Shown here: piece after piece, positions 1 to 7,084 of the stretch
Numbering within the stretch: the stretch's first letter is position 1
Layout: every line of letters begins with the position of its first letter
Assembly: GCA_002502215.1 (NCBI GenBank)
Contig: DAPT01000076.1
Span: forward strand, 1 to 16,160
Length of the DNA: 16,160 nucleotides
Source of the DNA: Euryarchaeota archaeon UBA124
Lineage (GTDB): Archaea > Thermoplasmatota > Poseidoniia > Poseidoniales > Poseidoniaceae
Direction of reading: 5' to 3'
Translations under genes and position numbers: made by a program
The notes under the pieces: generated by a model
Databases searched by the model: none
Seen by the model: the letters and a program-made list of their open reading frames with translations, nothing else
Told to the model about the DNA's origin: nothing

Positions 1-836
1 GCCAATGCCTTGCTTCGGCCGTTTCCTGCGCCTAAATGGGCATCAATATCTCGTTGAGGGGCTACGAAGATGTGGAGACTAAAGGCCACAAAAATCCACA
101 TCCACAAGGTTGCGTATGGGTCATCCTGGCGAGGATCGCTCCACCATGATTCGTCAAACACACCTGAGGAAAGATACGCCATGAAAAGATAGACAAAGGC
201 AGTGAGAACGAAGGGAGATACTGGAACGAAGAATCGGTTCTTGTAGCGTTGCAAGCCGCTTGAAGGAGCATATGCAGCAAGCAGGCCGGTTATCACCACG
301 AAGAGAGCAAGTGCAAGAAACGCAACGCTCCACGCATCGACCATCGGCGATGGAATGGTAACCAACGGCATTGTTTCGGGGGCGATGTACGCTGAATCAT
401 CGAACAACAAGGTCGAAGATACCAGCAACATGAGGGCGAGGGTCCGCTTCAATTTGTACAGCCCTTCAGTTGTCCAAATCCTCTGGGAGCCTTGACCGCT
501 CCATGCGAAGAGATACACAAGCGGGAGAACCATCCATTCAACAAGGCCGTCGCCTGCAAAAAGAACGTGAAGACGATCGACGAACGAGGCGTCGGATTGC
601 AGATAAGAGGCGACTTCAATGTGGGTTGTATCGTGCGAAAGAATGGCTGAAACTCGTAACGAGATAATGACAGCAAGAAGCGCAAACGGAAGCCATCGCA
701 GCGCTCGGAGCAACGATTCGCTCTTGTTGCGAGCAAAGGTTTCCACCGATTTAGGAAACATCCAGATGGCTATGGACCCAAAGAACAGCGGGACCAACCA
801 CGGCATGTCGTCGCCCAGCATGAACCGACCATGCAT
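1..836 (-). CDS. Multi-pass membrane protein of unknown function (partial, runs off left edge)
   Basis: The minus strand is open from an ATG at 836 to the window edge, 278 codons with no stop. A TAG lies in frame six codons upstream, so the start is at 836 or at the in-frame ATGs at codons 6 or 11. I see about seven hydrophobic segments, near residues 12-28, 45-66, 92-112, 131-146, 167-190, 204-223 and 241-259. The loops between them are short, and one is acidic/aromatic (residues 226-240, with DESWWSDPRQDD). There is no signal peptide; the first helix comes almost at once. I recognise no family motif and propose no function. It is divergent from the methyltransferase gene across only about 60 bases, so the two promoters must be compact. 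The C-terminus is missing. That it is coding is supported by the long open frame and the membrane-like hydrophobic pattern; smaller ORFs overlapping it on both strands do not show this. Confidence 0.8.
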   Translation of the reverse strand, partial: MHGRFMLGDDMPWLVPLFFGSIAIWMFPKSVETFARNKSESLLRALRWLPFALLAVIISLRVSAILSHDTTHIEVASYLQSDASFVDRLHVLFAGDGLVEWMVLPLVYLFAWSGQGSQRIWTTEGLYKLKRTLALMLLVSSTLLFDDSAYIAPETMPLVTIPSPMVDAWSVAFLALALFVVITGLLAAYAPSSGLQRYKNRFFVPVSPFVLTAFVYLFMAYLSSGVFDESWWSDPRQDDPYATLWMWIFVAFSLHIFVAPQRDIDAHLGAGNGRSKAL

Positions 837-897
837 TCTCGCGCTATGATGCTAACGGCTTCGTAAGACACAAAGGGATGCGTCTTCAGGGGCTGGC

Positions 898-2607
898 ATG
901 GGCGAGCGAAGCGGTGAGGATGGTCTTCTCGCGCAAGCCGAAATTGCTCCGCTCACCGGTCTTGCTGAATCGCTCGGAATTGACCGAAGCAAGTGGATTC
1001 AAGTGGCCACAGAACCGCTTCCGGAAACCTTGCGACTGACCATGCATCACTACGACATCGAATGGACAAGGAAACAACTCATTGCCATGGGTGCAACATC
1101 GTTGAAGTGGTCGATTGGAAACGAAGCCTATCAACTCCCATTTGCTCGTGGTCAAGCCCCTCGAGACGGGACAAGAGAGTTGCTTGCATTGCTTCACGAT
1201 ACGGGGCGTGTAACGCGACAGGAAGCTGCGAGTATGCTTCCCATTCTCGTTCTCGATCCTCAACCGAACGAACTTCTCCTCGACCTCTGTGCTGCTCCGG
1301 GATCAAAAGCTACCCATGCTGCTGAGCGAATGGCTCCGACGGGTGTGGTGGTTGCCAATGAACCAATTTCTGGAAGAGTCAACATGCTCGCAAGCAACCG
1401 AGGTCGCCTCTCACTCCACAATGTGATGATAACGCAGCACGATGGCCGCCACGTAGGGCGAATACCTAAGCCAGGGTTTGATGCAATTGTCGCAGATGTG
1501 CCGTGCACAGGCAGTGCCACCTCACGAAAGAACAAGGATGTCTGGTGGAGTTGGTCACCAAAAGGTGGACGCACCATGTTTCAGTTGCAAGTTGACATCG
1601 CATCAAGAGGAGCTCAATTGCTCCGACCCGGCGGGACGATGGTCTACTCGACATGCTCCATCGACCCGGTTGAAAACGAAGCAGTGATCGCTGAGTTGAT
1701 TCAGAAATGCCCTTGGATGGACGTCATTGAAATCGATGAATCCAACGTTGATGGGTTGGTTTGGCATCAGGGACTTACCGCATGGAGTCCACTTGACGAG
1801 CAAGGAAAGGCTTCAGAACCTCCGCAAGATGTTCCGTTCTTCGATGAGCGCTACCTTCCTCCATCAAACGATGAAATTTTGAACGCTCTGAGCAAGACGC
1901 GCCGGTTGTATCCTCAAGACAACAACACTGGCGGGTTCTTCGTCGCGCTTCTTCGCCATCGAGAAGATGCAACCCCTGAAGGTGTCGCAAAGACCTTCAT
2001 CGATAAATTGGCAAAACGGCGGGAACAGTCAGGGTGGGAATCAAGACTTCTCGAGGCACCAAAACCAAATCGGCACACCGTTCATGGGGCAACCGAGGAA
2101 GAGGCTGCAGTTGTTATGCAACAGTGCAGATTGGACAATGCTGACTATTCATGGTGGAAGCGAGGAAAACGAATGGCAATTGCTCCTCCGTTGGTTTACA
2201 ACCGTATGTGGGCCCAACAAACGCCCAACAAGCGTGGCGATCGATGGCCGGAAGGGACCTTTCACCCACTCCAAGTTCTCCACGTTGGTTTGCCGGCGTT
2301 TGTTTCAAAGAACGGAAATTGGCGGGCTCGACAAGAGTCGATTCCGTTACTTTACGATCAATTATCTGAAGACCTACCCGACATTAATGCGGATGTTTTG
2401 CTGCACCTCCTCAAAGGTGAAGCATTGGAACCTGCGGTTGTTTTTGCCAACGAAACCTCACCAAAAGGAGCCTTTTTGCTGCGATGTCGACATGAAACAG
2501 GATCCTTGATCATCAACGCATGGTGCGGTGAGCGAATCACACTGATGCTCGACAAAGGTGAACGTCGGTTGCTCTCGATTCGATTAAACTTGGAGGAAGA
2601 GGAATGA
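898..2607 (+). CDS. Trm4/NSUN2-like tRNA (cytosine-5-)-methyltransferase
   Basis: S-adenosylmethionine-dependent RNA m5C methyltransferase of the NOL1/NOP2/Sun family, 569 residues; the likely substrate is tRNA. Visible motifs: the SAM-binding loop DLCAAPGSK (residues 129-137), motif IV DVPCTGS with Cys203, and motif VI YSTCS with Cys253; the latter two are the paired cysteines of this family (catalytic nucleophile and release cysteine). From memory, the segments RKNKDVW, DIASRGAQLL, LVWHQGLTAW and NNTGGFFVALLR match human NSUN2 and yeast Trm4 nearly residue for residue. A C-terminal region (about residues 400-569) corresponds to the extra C-terminal domain of NSUN2/Trm4 and is absent from short bacterial RsmB/RsmF forms. 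The family is certain; the exact target cytosine is not. It heads a likely operon: its TGA overlaps the next ATG as ATGA. Confidence 0.93.
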   Translation: MGERSGEDGLLAQAEIAPLTGLAESLGIDRSKWIQVATEPLPETLRLTMHHYDIEWTRKQLIAMGATSLKWSIGNEAYQLPFARGQAPRDGTRELLALLHDTGRVTRQEAASMLPILVLDPQPNELLLDLCAAPGSKATHAAERMAPTGVVVANEPISGRVNMLASNRGRLSLHNVMITQHDGRHVGRIPKPGFDAIVADVPCTGSATSRKNKDVWWSWSPKGGRTMFQLQVDIASRGAQLLRPGGTMVYSTCSIDPVENEAVIAELIQKCPWMDVIEIDESNVDGLVWHQGLTAWSPLDEQGKASEPPQDVPFFDERYLPPSNDEILNALSKTRRLYPQDNNTGGFFVALLRHREDATPEGVAKTFIDKLAKRREQSGWESRLLEAPKPNRHTVHGATEEEAAVVMQQCRLDNADYSWWKRGKRMAIAPPLVYNRMWAQQTPNKRGDRWPEGTFHPLQVLHVGLPAFVSKNGNWRARQESIPLLYDQLSEDLPDINADVLLHLLKGEALEPAVVFANETSPKGAFLLRCRHETGSLIINAWCGERITLMLDKGERRLLSIRLNLEEEE

Positions 2608-3743
2608 AACGTACTGCGGCCCTCCTCCTCATTGCACTTCTCCCGCTTGCATCTGCAGCAACCAGTGTTCACATCGAATGGGATATCGGGCAACCAATCG
2701 ACGCTGAACGTAGGTACATCGAACACTTTCCCAGTTCAACTGTGACTTGTCCTGACTGCATGGCAACTACCGACGACGACATCGTCGTTCAGTGGTGGCG
2801 ATACAGTGATCAGACCGGTTCTACATGGCCCGATGATGATGCAAATCTTCGCGCAGGGAACATGGGGGTCGAACTGAATGAAAGTCGTTCCATCCTTAAT
2901 GGGAACAACAGCGAGCAACGTCAGCACCTCATCGATGTGGAAGGCACACTTTCAATACGCTCCGATCTTGAAGAGCAGTACTATCTCTTCGCAGATTTGA
3001 CGGTAGCACCCCTCGTCAACTTACGAAACGATGTCATCATGCAGTTCCTTTTTGTTGACGAAAACAGCGAAGACAATCACGGAAGGGAACTGTCCTACCT
3101 CGTTCGAGATCTCAGCTCAGAAGTTGGGTTCTATCGGACGGCTGGGAATGTCTCAAACGTCAATGTAACCGTGTCGTATGAGCATCTTTTCGCTGCCGGC
3201 GTTGACCTCTCGGAAGAACGCTATGGCTGGAAGGTGCTTATCGTGGTCATGGGCGCAGAAGCGGACTCGGTCAATCCTCCAGGAGCCATCGCTGTGTACG
3301 AAACCTCCGTACCAACCTCGAGTGAGAATGTCGGACTGTTGGATTATTTGCCCCCGCTCGCTTTCCTTGCCGTCGCCCTCGTCATCATTTTCACCGTGGT
3401 CCGCAGTTCATTCAATCAAGAACATGGTTTACCAGAGATACGAGCGCGCTGGAAGGATGGGAACGATCCCGCCATCGTCATCGAAGTTGATGCAAAGCGA
3501 AGGGATGTAGCGATTCAGGGTTGCGAGGCTGCAGAACCTTGGTCGATGCGAGGCGGTGTGAAGCGAAGCACCATCGATTCCGGTTCGAGTCTAAACTTTG
3601 ATGTGCGTTTCAAGAAATGGCACCATGAACCTCTTGTTCTAAGATTGAAAATGGAAGTCGATACATTGGGTGGATGGACACAAAACATTCGCTTGCCTCT
3701 CCGCAACAAATCAGAACGAAGCGTTGAAGACGAGCACGACTGA
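2604..3743 (+). CDS. Secreted/single-pass membrane protein, unknown function
   Basis: A 379-residue protein with no family that I recognise. It opens with a clear Sec signal peptide (MKRTAALLLI, then LLPLASA, cleavage near residues 18-19). A hydrophilic, probably beta-rich ectodomain of about 225 residues follows, with N-glycosylation-type sequons (for example NES, NNS, NVS, NVT) and one CPDC motif at residues 49-52. A transmembrane helix lies at about 247-266 (LLDYLPPLAFLAVALVIIF). The last 110 residues are charged and presumably cytoplasmic, with alternating hydrophobic residues that suggest a beta domain. Its ATG overlaps the stop of the methyltransferase (ATGA) and is preceded by a purine-rich GGAGGAAGAGG, a good Shine-Dalgarno match, so translation is probably coupled. 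It lies 9 nt upstream of the Lrp-type regulator. The role is unknown; the topology (outside domain, one helix, inside domain) would suit sensing or anchoring, but that is speculation. Confidence 0.85.
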   Translation: MKRTAALLLIALLPLASAATSVHIEWDIGQPIDAERRYIEHFPSSTVTCPDCMATTDDDIVVQWWRYSDQTGSTWPDDDANLRAGNMGVELNESRSILNGNNSEQRQHLIDVEGTLSIRSDLEEQYYLFADLTVAPLVNLRNDVIMQFLFVDENSEDNHGRELSYLVRDLSSEVGFYRTAGNVSNVNVTVSYEHLFAAGVDLSEERYGWKVLIVVMGAEADSVNPPGAIAVYETSVPTSSENVGLLDYLPPLAFLAVALVIIFTVVRSSFNQEHGLPEIRARWKDGNDPAIVIEVDAKRRDVAIQGCEAAEPWSMRGGVKRSTIDSGSSLNFDVRFKKWHHEPLVLRLKMEVDTLGGWTQNIRLPLRNKSERSVEDEHD

Positions 3744-3752
3744 CGTCCTCGC

Positions 3753-4217
3753 ATGGACCTCGATGCGACCGACCGTGACCTCCTTGCAGCTTTGCTTGAA
3801 GATGCACGAATCAGTCAACGAGGTCTTGCCAAGCGCGTCGGCGTCGCTCAAGGGACCATCACGAACCGTCTGCGCCGTCTCGAAGAAATGGGCGTCATCA
3901 AGGGCTACACTGTGCTTCTTGATGCCGAAAGCATTGGATGGACCATGACCGTCATTACTGGATTGATAATCCAGAAAGGCTCAATGATCGATGTTCAGCA
4001 GCAGATCGCTGCAGATCCACGTGTGTTCGCAGTTTATGACGTAACGGGTGATTATGATTCAATGGTCCTTGCACGCGTTCGGGGTCGAAAGGATTTGGAC
4101 GATTTAACCAAGACCGTCTTCACACTGCAAGGCGTTCAACGGTCGTTCACGCAAGTCGTTCTCAATACGGTAAAAGAAGACGGTCGAGTCGTTCCAGCCG
4201 AAGAGCGAATCGATTAA
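3753..4217 (+). CDS. Lrp/AsnC family transcription regulator
   Basis: A 154-residue protein of normal Lrp/AsnC length. Residues 1-55 form the DNA-binding domain: DATDRDLLAALLEDARIS leads into the helix-turn-helix GLAKRVGVAQGTITNRLRRL and then the typical EEMGVIKGYTV wing. Residues about 65-145 form the RAM (ligand-binding/oligomerisation) domain, with the characteristic VYDVTGDYDSMVLARV strand-turn-strand. Such proteins are local or global regulators, often responding to amino acids, and form dimers to octamers. The gene begins 9 nt after the stop of the upstream membrane protein, so it is probably the third gene of that operon. Its TAA overlaps the stop of the convergent NERD gene within the tetranucleotide TTAA at 4214-4217. 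The ligand and target genes cannot be told from the sequence. Confidence 0.93.
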   Translation: MDLDATDRDLLAALLEDARISQRGLAKRVGVAQGTITNRLRRLEEMGVIKGYTVLLDAESIGWTMTVITGLIIQKGSMIDVQQQIAADPRVFAVYDVTGDYDSMVLARVRGRKDLDDLTKTVFTLQGVQRSFTQVVLNTVKEDGRVVPAEERID

Positions 4218-5428
4218 ATCGTCTTGACTTTGATTCGCCAACGTTTCTTCGACTTGTCGAATCTTGAGGATGTAACTTCAATGTCATGGGCTGAGTTTAC
4301 TGCCATGAGCATGTCCCTGTTGTCCCATTCCATGACCGACATTTGGTCTCGCCAGAGAACGCCCTCGTTCTTGTCGTCCAAGCGAAACACGATGCCTTGA
4401 TGTGCTCCTTCGGTAAGGTGGCGAAGAATTCGAGCCTGCTTGATGACATCACCCTCTTGTGGCGTGGGGATGACGGTTTCGCGTTTGTTGGCTTGTTTCT
4501 TTGGTTTCATCAATTGTACCTTGCTCCAATCGGGGACTTCCTTGTAACCGAAGGTCAACACTCCAACGTCCTCAAACGGGTATTCTTCGTCGATGCGTTC
4601 ATGTGGGTTGTGGAGTACTGTGAGCTCGTATTGGTCAAGTTCGATGGTCTGAACGTTGTCTCCGAGTCTCGGAATGAGCTCCCCGACAAATTTCGGCCCT
4701 CGGAAGAACGTGCTCCACCAACTTCGGTTATTTCGGACACGTAACTGAGAGTACGTTAATCTCCATTCCCGAACCTTGTCGCGTGGCTGGATGAGGTCGC
4801 CTTCGTGCTGAGCCTCGTTCGGGAATTCGATTGCGTCCCACGTCCCAAACATGGAAAGCAATTTCTTCAAAGCCTTGAGCGTCTCCTCATCGAAATCATC
4901 GTGGTGCTCCTCAGACATTGCAAGAAGTGAAAGGAGCTCCTCCTTTGATTTCGCCACAAAGGAGCCGGTAAGCGCCCGTGGTTTGACACTCGCATCCACG
5001 TTTGCAAAACCGACGCAGGCCAAGGCGGTCTCGATCACATCTTGCTGTATTTCGATTCCAACATGTCGGCTAATTTCATGGAAACGGCCAACTGCTTCCT
5101 CGAGTTTTGCAAACGTCCAACCTCTCGATTGACCGTTTTGATGAAGGACGTTGTCGACCATTTCTACGTCGCCCTTGTAATTCTTGACTTCAATGAAGAC
5201 AATTCGATTTCGCAGAAGCGCAATGATGTCCGCTTCGCGGCGGCTTTTCCCGCTGATGATTTGATCGATGCGGGCTGAATGGTACACTTCGACAACATCA
5301 TCCAGTTGGCGTAAGGCTTCACACACTGCAACTTCCGCTTCGGTTGCAGCTTTCTTTGCAAAGTCCGGCTTTGGATAGGATTTGAGGTCCTGGGCTTTCA
5401 ACCAACGGTAGTTGCGCAGAATGCCCAT
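4214..5428 (-). CDS. NERD/PD-(D/E)XK nuclease-domain protein
   Basis: A 404-residue protein whose N-terminal 130 residues fit a nuclease-related (NERD-type, PD-(D/E)XK) fold. A conserved-looking helix carries Glu30/Glu32 (TEAEVAVCEAL). A first strand and loop follow, with SRREADIIAL giving Asp67, and the next strand IVFIEVKNYKG gives the E-x-K triad at Glu80 and Lys82. These are the expected metal-binding and catalytic residues, so the active site looks intact. The remaining ~270 residues match nothing I recognise; they are charged, with tryptophan-rich patches (RSWWSTFFRGPKFVG). There are no membrane segments. The ATG at 5428 is favoured because a TATA-like TTTAAAATA lies about 27 nt upstream, which implies a leaderless mRNA. 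The gene follows the Toprim gene on the same strand after 45 bases. A DNA repair or defence role is possible but unproven. Confidence 0.8.
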   Translation of the reverse strand: MGILRNYRWLKAQDLKSYPKPDFAKKAATEAEVAVCEALRQLDDVVEVYHSARIDQIISGKSRREADIIALLRNRIVFIEVKNYKGDVEMVDNVLHQNGQSRGWTFAKLEEAVGRFHEISRHVGIEIQQDVIETALACVGFANVDASVKPRALTGSFVAKSKEELLSLLAMSEEHHDDFDEETLKALKKLLSMFGTWDAIEFPNEAQHEGDLIQPRDKVREWRLTYSQLRVRNNRSWWSTFFRGPKFVGELIPRLGDNVQTIELDQYELTVLHNPHERIDEEYPFEDVGVLTFGYKEVPDWSKVQLMKPKKQANKRETVIPTPQEGDVIKQARILRHLTEGAHQGIVFRLDDKNEGVLWRDQMSVMEWDNRDMLMAVNSAHDIEVTSSRFDKSKKRWRIKVKTI

Positions 5429-5450
5429 GGTGATGTTCAGGGTTGGAGGG

Positions 5451-5459
5451 TATTTTAAA
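5451..5459 (-). promoter_or_regulatory. TATA-like box for the NERD gene
   Basis: Read on the minus strand the sequence is TTTAAAATA, centred about 27 nt before the ATG at 5428. That spacing puts transcription start at or within a few bases of the start codon, as in leaderless archaeal mRNAs. It also suggests that the NERD gene can be transcribed separately from the upstream Toprim gene. Confidence 0.55.
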
Positions 5460-5473
5460 TTCCACCCGCGCAG

Positions 5474-5938
5474 TTAGATGTCGTCTTTACGGATGAGAGC
5501 AACCATGTCCATGTGAGGAACCAAGGCTCCAGCAAGTCCGCCTAGACTTTCGACAACGCGTGTCTCAGGCTTCAGCGTCCGCATCAAAACCTTGCGAAGA
5601 TCTTCATCGATTTGGACATCGAACGACTCAAGTCGGCGACGGAGATTGGCTTGCAGCTTGCCTCCGGTTCGGTCCCAGTCCATCAGCAGAGTCATGGTCG
5701 AACGGCGGTCGTGGGTTCGGGTCCCGTACGTTTCGTAGAGATAGGCAGTGAGTCGATCCATGCCCCATCCCCGATTGACAACTTCGATTGGACCGTCAAA
5801 TCCCAGGCGTAGAAGTGCCATTTTGTCCCGTGGACCTTCAACGATGATGGCGAATCCTTCGTCACGGTTTCTTCGACGTGCTTCACCCAATGCCTTGCCG
5901 GCGGTTGCAAACCGCTGGATTGTGTTGGTTGGGTCCAT
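5474..5938 (-). CDS. Small Toprim-domain protein (UPF0292-like)
   Basis: A 154-residue protein made up mainly of one Toprim domain, the metal-binding fold of DnaG primases, topoisomerases, OLD nucleases and RNase M5. The first signature is FAIIVEGPRDKMALLRLGF with Glu34; the second is TLLMDWDRTGG with Asp87 and Asp89 (the DxD pair). These three acids are the expected Mg2+ ligands. Length and layout resemble the archaeal UPF0292 family of stand-alone Toprim proteins, whose substrate is not established. The same frame stays open to an ATG at 6007, adding 23 residues. I prefer the ATG at 5938 because the family starts near here, the extra residues look non-homologous, and a weak TATA-like AATATTCA lies about 28 nt upstream. 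It is divergent from coxB and is followed by the NERD nuclease-like gene. Confidence 0.8.
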   Translation of the reverse strand: MDPTNTIQRFATAGKALGEARRRNRDEGFAIIVEGPRDKMALLRLGFDGPIEVVNRGWGMDRLTAYLYETYGTRTHDRRSTMTLLMDWDRTGGKLQANLRRRLESFDVQIDEDLRKVLMRTLKPETRVVESLGGLAGALVPHMDMVALIRKDDI

Positions 5939-5997
5939 GGTAGCACCGAGTTCATTCACAGTGAATATTGTTCTTGAAGATGTGTGAGTTTGCCGGA

Positions 5998-6030
5998 GAA
6001 CATACATTAATATGAAAGAAAATGAACATA
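5998..6030. repeat. Direct repeat GAACATA x2 in the coxB/Toprim divergent spacer
   Basis: GAACATA occurs at 5998-6004 and again at 6024-6030, 26 nt apart, in the AT-rich part of the divergent spacer (5939-6106). They could be regulator half-sites for either gene. With only seven bases in AT-rich DNA, chance is a real alternative. Confidence 0.3.
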
Positions 6031-6064
6031 AAGAATTTCACTCTGGTGCTTGGTTTACGCCAAC

Positions 6065-6072
6065 GCTTAAAG
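6065..6072 (+). promoter_or_regulatory. TATA-like box for the cox operon
   Basis: GCTTAAAG, preceded by CGCCAAC as a possible BRE-like element. It is centred about 38 nt before the coxB ATG at 6107, which predicts a start of transcription near 6095 and a leader of roughly 12 nt. It is the best TATA-like match on the plus strand close to coxB, although the spacer also has AT-rich DNA at 6001-6040. Confidence 0.45.
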
Positions 6073-6106
6073 TGGACCCTCACGCCCCTTTGAACAGGGT
6101 GCATCC

Positions 6107-7084
6107 ATGCCAGCGGAAGATACCGTTTTCTACGTACTTTATGACAAATACATGTTCTGGTCAATTCTAGTAGCAATATTCACATTCGGTTGGCTCATTA
6201 CGGCTATTTTGCGCTACCGCGAAGGCGTGGAACCGGACACGACGAATATTGACCATATCGAAGTGGGTGCCTTCCCCGTCGATCGGCACAATACGAGGCT
6301 TGAGGCCATGTTCTACATCATGCCCACCATCCTTGTAGTGTGGCTTACCGTTCTTGCGCTCGGGTCCAACACAGCCGTTTGGAACCCAAGCGAGGAAGAA
6401 ACCTTTGAAATCAACATCAACGCCTACCAATGGTACTTCGAATTTGACTACGCTGAACAGCTCACTTGGGAAGACACCGGCACGGGAATTGATGTTTCGT
6501 GGGACCAAGGCGTCATGCAGGTCGATGCCACTGGCACCGAGGCTACGACTGTTAAAGTGAAGATTGGTAGCGACAAATCCGATTATGAAATCAACAATGG
6601 TTCGAGTTTGATGGCCATAACTGCAAACTACGACTCCGCTCAACATGCCTACGTCAAAGTCTATGACGCCGAGGATGCACTCATCCACACCTGGGAAAAC
6701 ATCCCCCGTGGCCATACCTTCATTACACCCTCCGATCCAATGATTGTTCCATGCGATGAGTTGGTCGATGCAACAATGAAATCCAAGTCGGCCGACACAA
6801 CCGATACTCGCAACGTCGGTGTACAACACGCCTTCTGGGTTCCAGAATGGGGGATGAAAGAAGATTTCGTACCCGGCCTTGAAGACGGTACAACACTCTA
6901 CTTCATGCCCGACGATTCAGGGACCTTCCCGATCCGTTGTGCAGAATACTGTGGACTGCAACATTCCGTCATGACGGGTCAGGTCATGGTCGTCGCTCGC
7001 GAGGGAATGACTTGCGACTACGACAGTGGCGTAGCGAAGAGCGAGACAAGCTCATCCGACTCCTATGACGGGGGTGAGATGTAA
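6107..7084 (+). CDS. coxB: Cytochrome c oxidase subunit II (CuA subunit)
   Basis: Subunit II of an A-type haem-copper oxidase. It receives electrons at a binuclear CuA centre outside the membrane and passes them to subunit I. Two transmembrane helices are visible at residues 16-36 and 68-86, then the aromatic patch AYQWYFEFDY (106-115). All CuA ligands are present: His241 (in QHAFWVPEWGMKEDFVPG), then Cys278, Glu280, Cys282, His286 and Met289 in CAEYCGLQHSVM. The protein has 325 residues. The stretch between the aromatic patch and His241 is about 130 residues where 50-60 is usual, so the cupredoxin domain carries a large insertion (about 118-205). No cytochrome c domain is fused at the C-terminus, which ends in a Ser/Asp-rich tail. 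Its TAA overlaps the ATG of coxA by one base, suggesting coupled translation. Confidence 0.95.
   Translation: MPAEDTVFYVLYDKYMFWSILVAIFTFGWLITAILRYREGVEPDTTNIDHIEVGAFPVDRHNTRLEAMFYIMPTILVVWLTVLALGSNTAVWNPSEEETFEININAYQWYFEFDYAEQLTWEDTGTGIDVSWDQGVMQVDATGTEATTVKVKIGSDKSDYEINNGSSLMAITANYDSAQHAYVKVYDAEDALIHTWENIPRGHTFITPSDPMIVPCDELVDATMKSKSADTTDTRNVGVQHAFWVPEWGMKEDFVPGLEDGTTLYFMPDDSGTFPIRCAEYCGLQHSVMTGQVMVVAREGMTCDYDSGVAKSETSSSDSYDGGEM

Noticed and set aside
1967..2509. A 180-codon open frame on the plus strand inside the methyltransferase gene
   Set aside because: It lies wholly within a gene with clear family motifs and its translation shows no domain or sensible composition; it is a shadow frame.
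6012..6170. A short plus-strand frame starting at the ATG at 6012 (MKENEHKEFHSGAWF...)
   Set aside because: It runs into coxB in a different frame, covers the likely cox promoter and has no supporting features.
6167..6829. A 220-codon open frame antisense to coxB
   Set aside because: coxB has intact CuA ligands in the other strand; the antisense product has no recognisable features.
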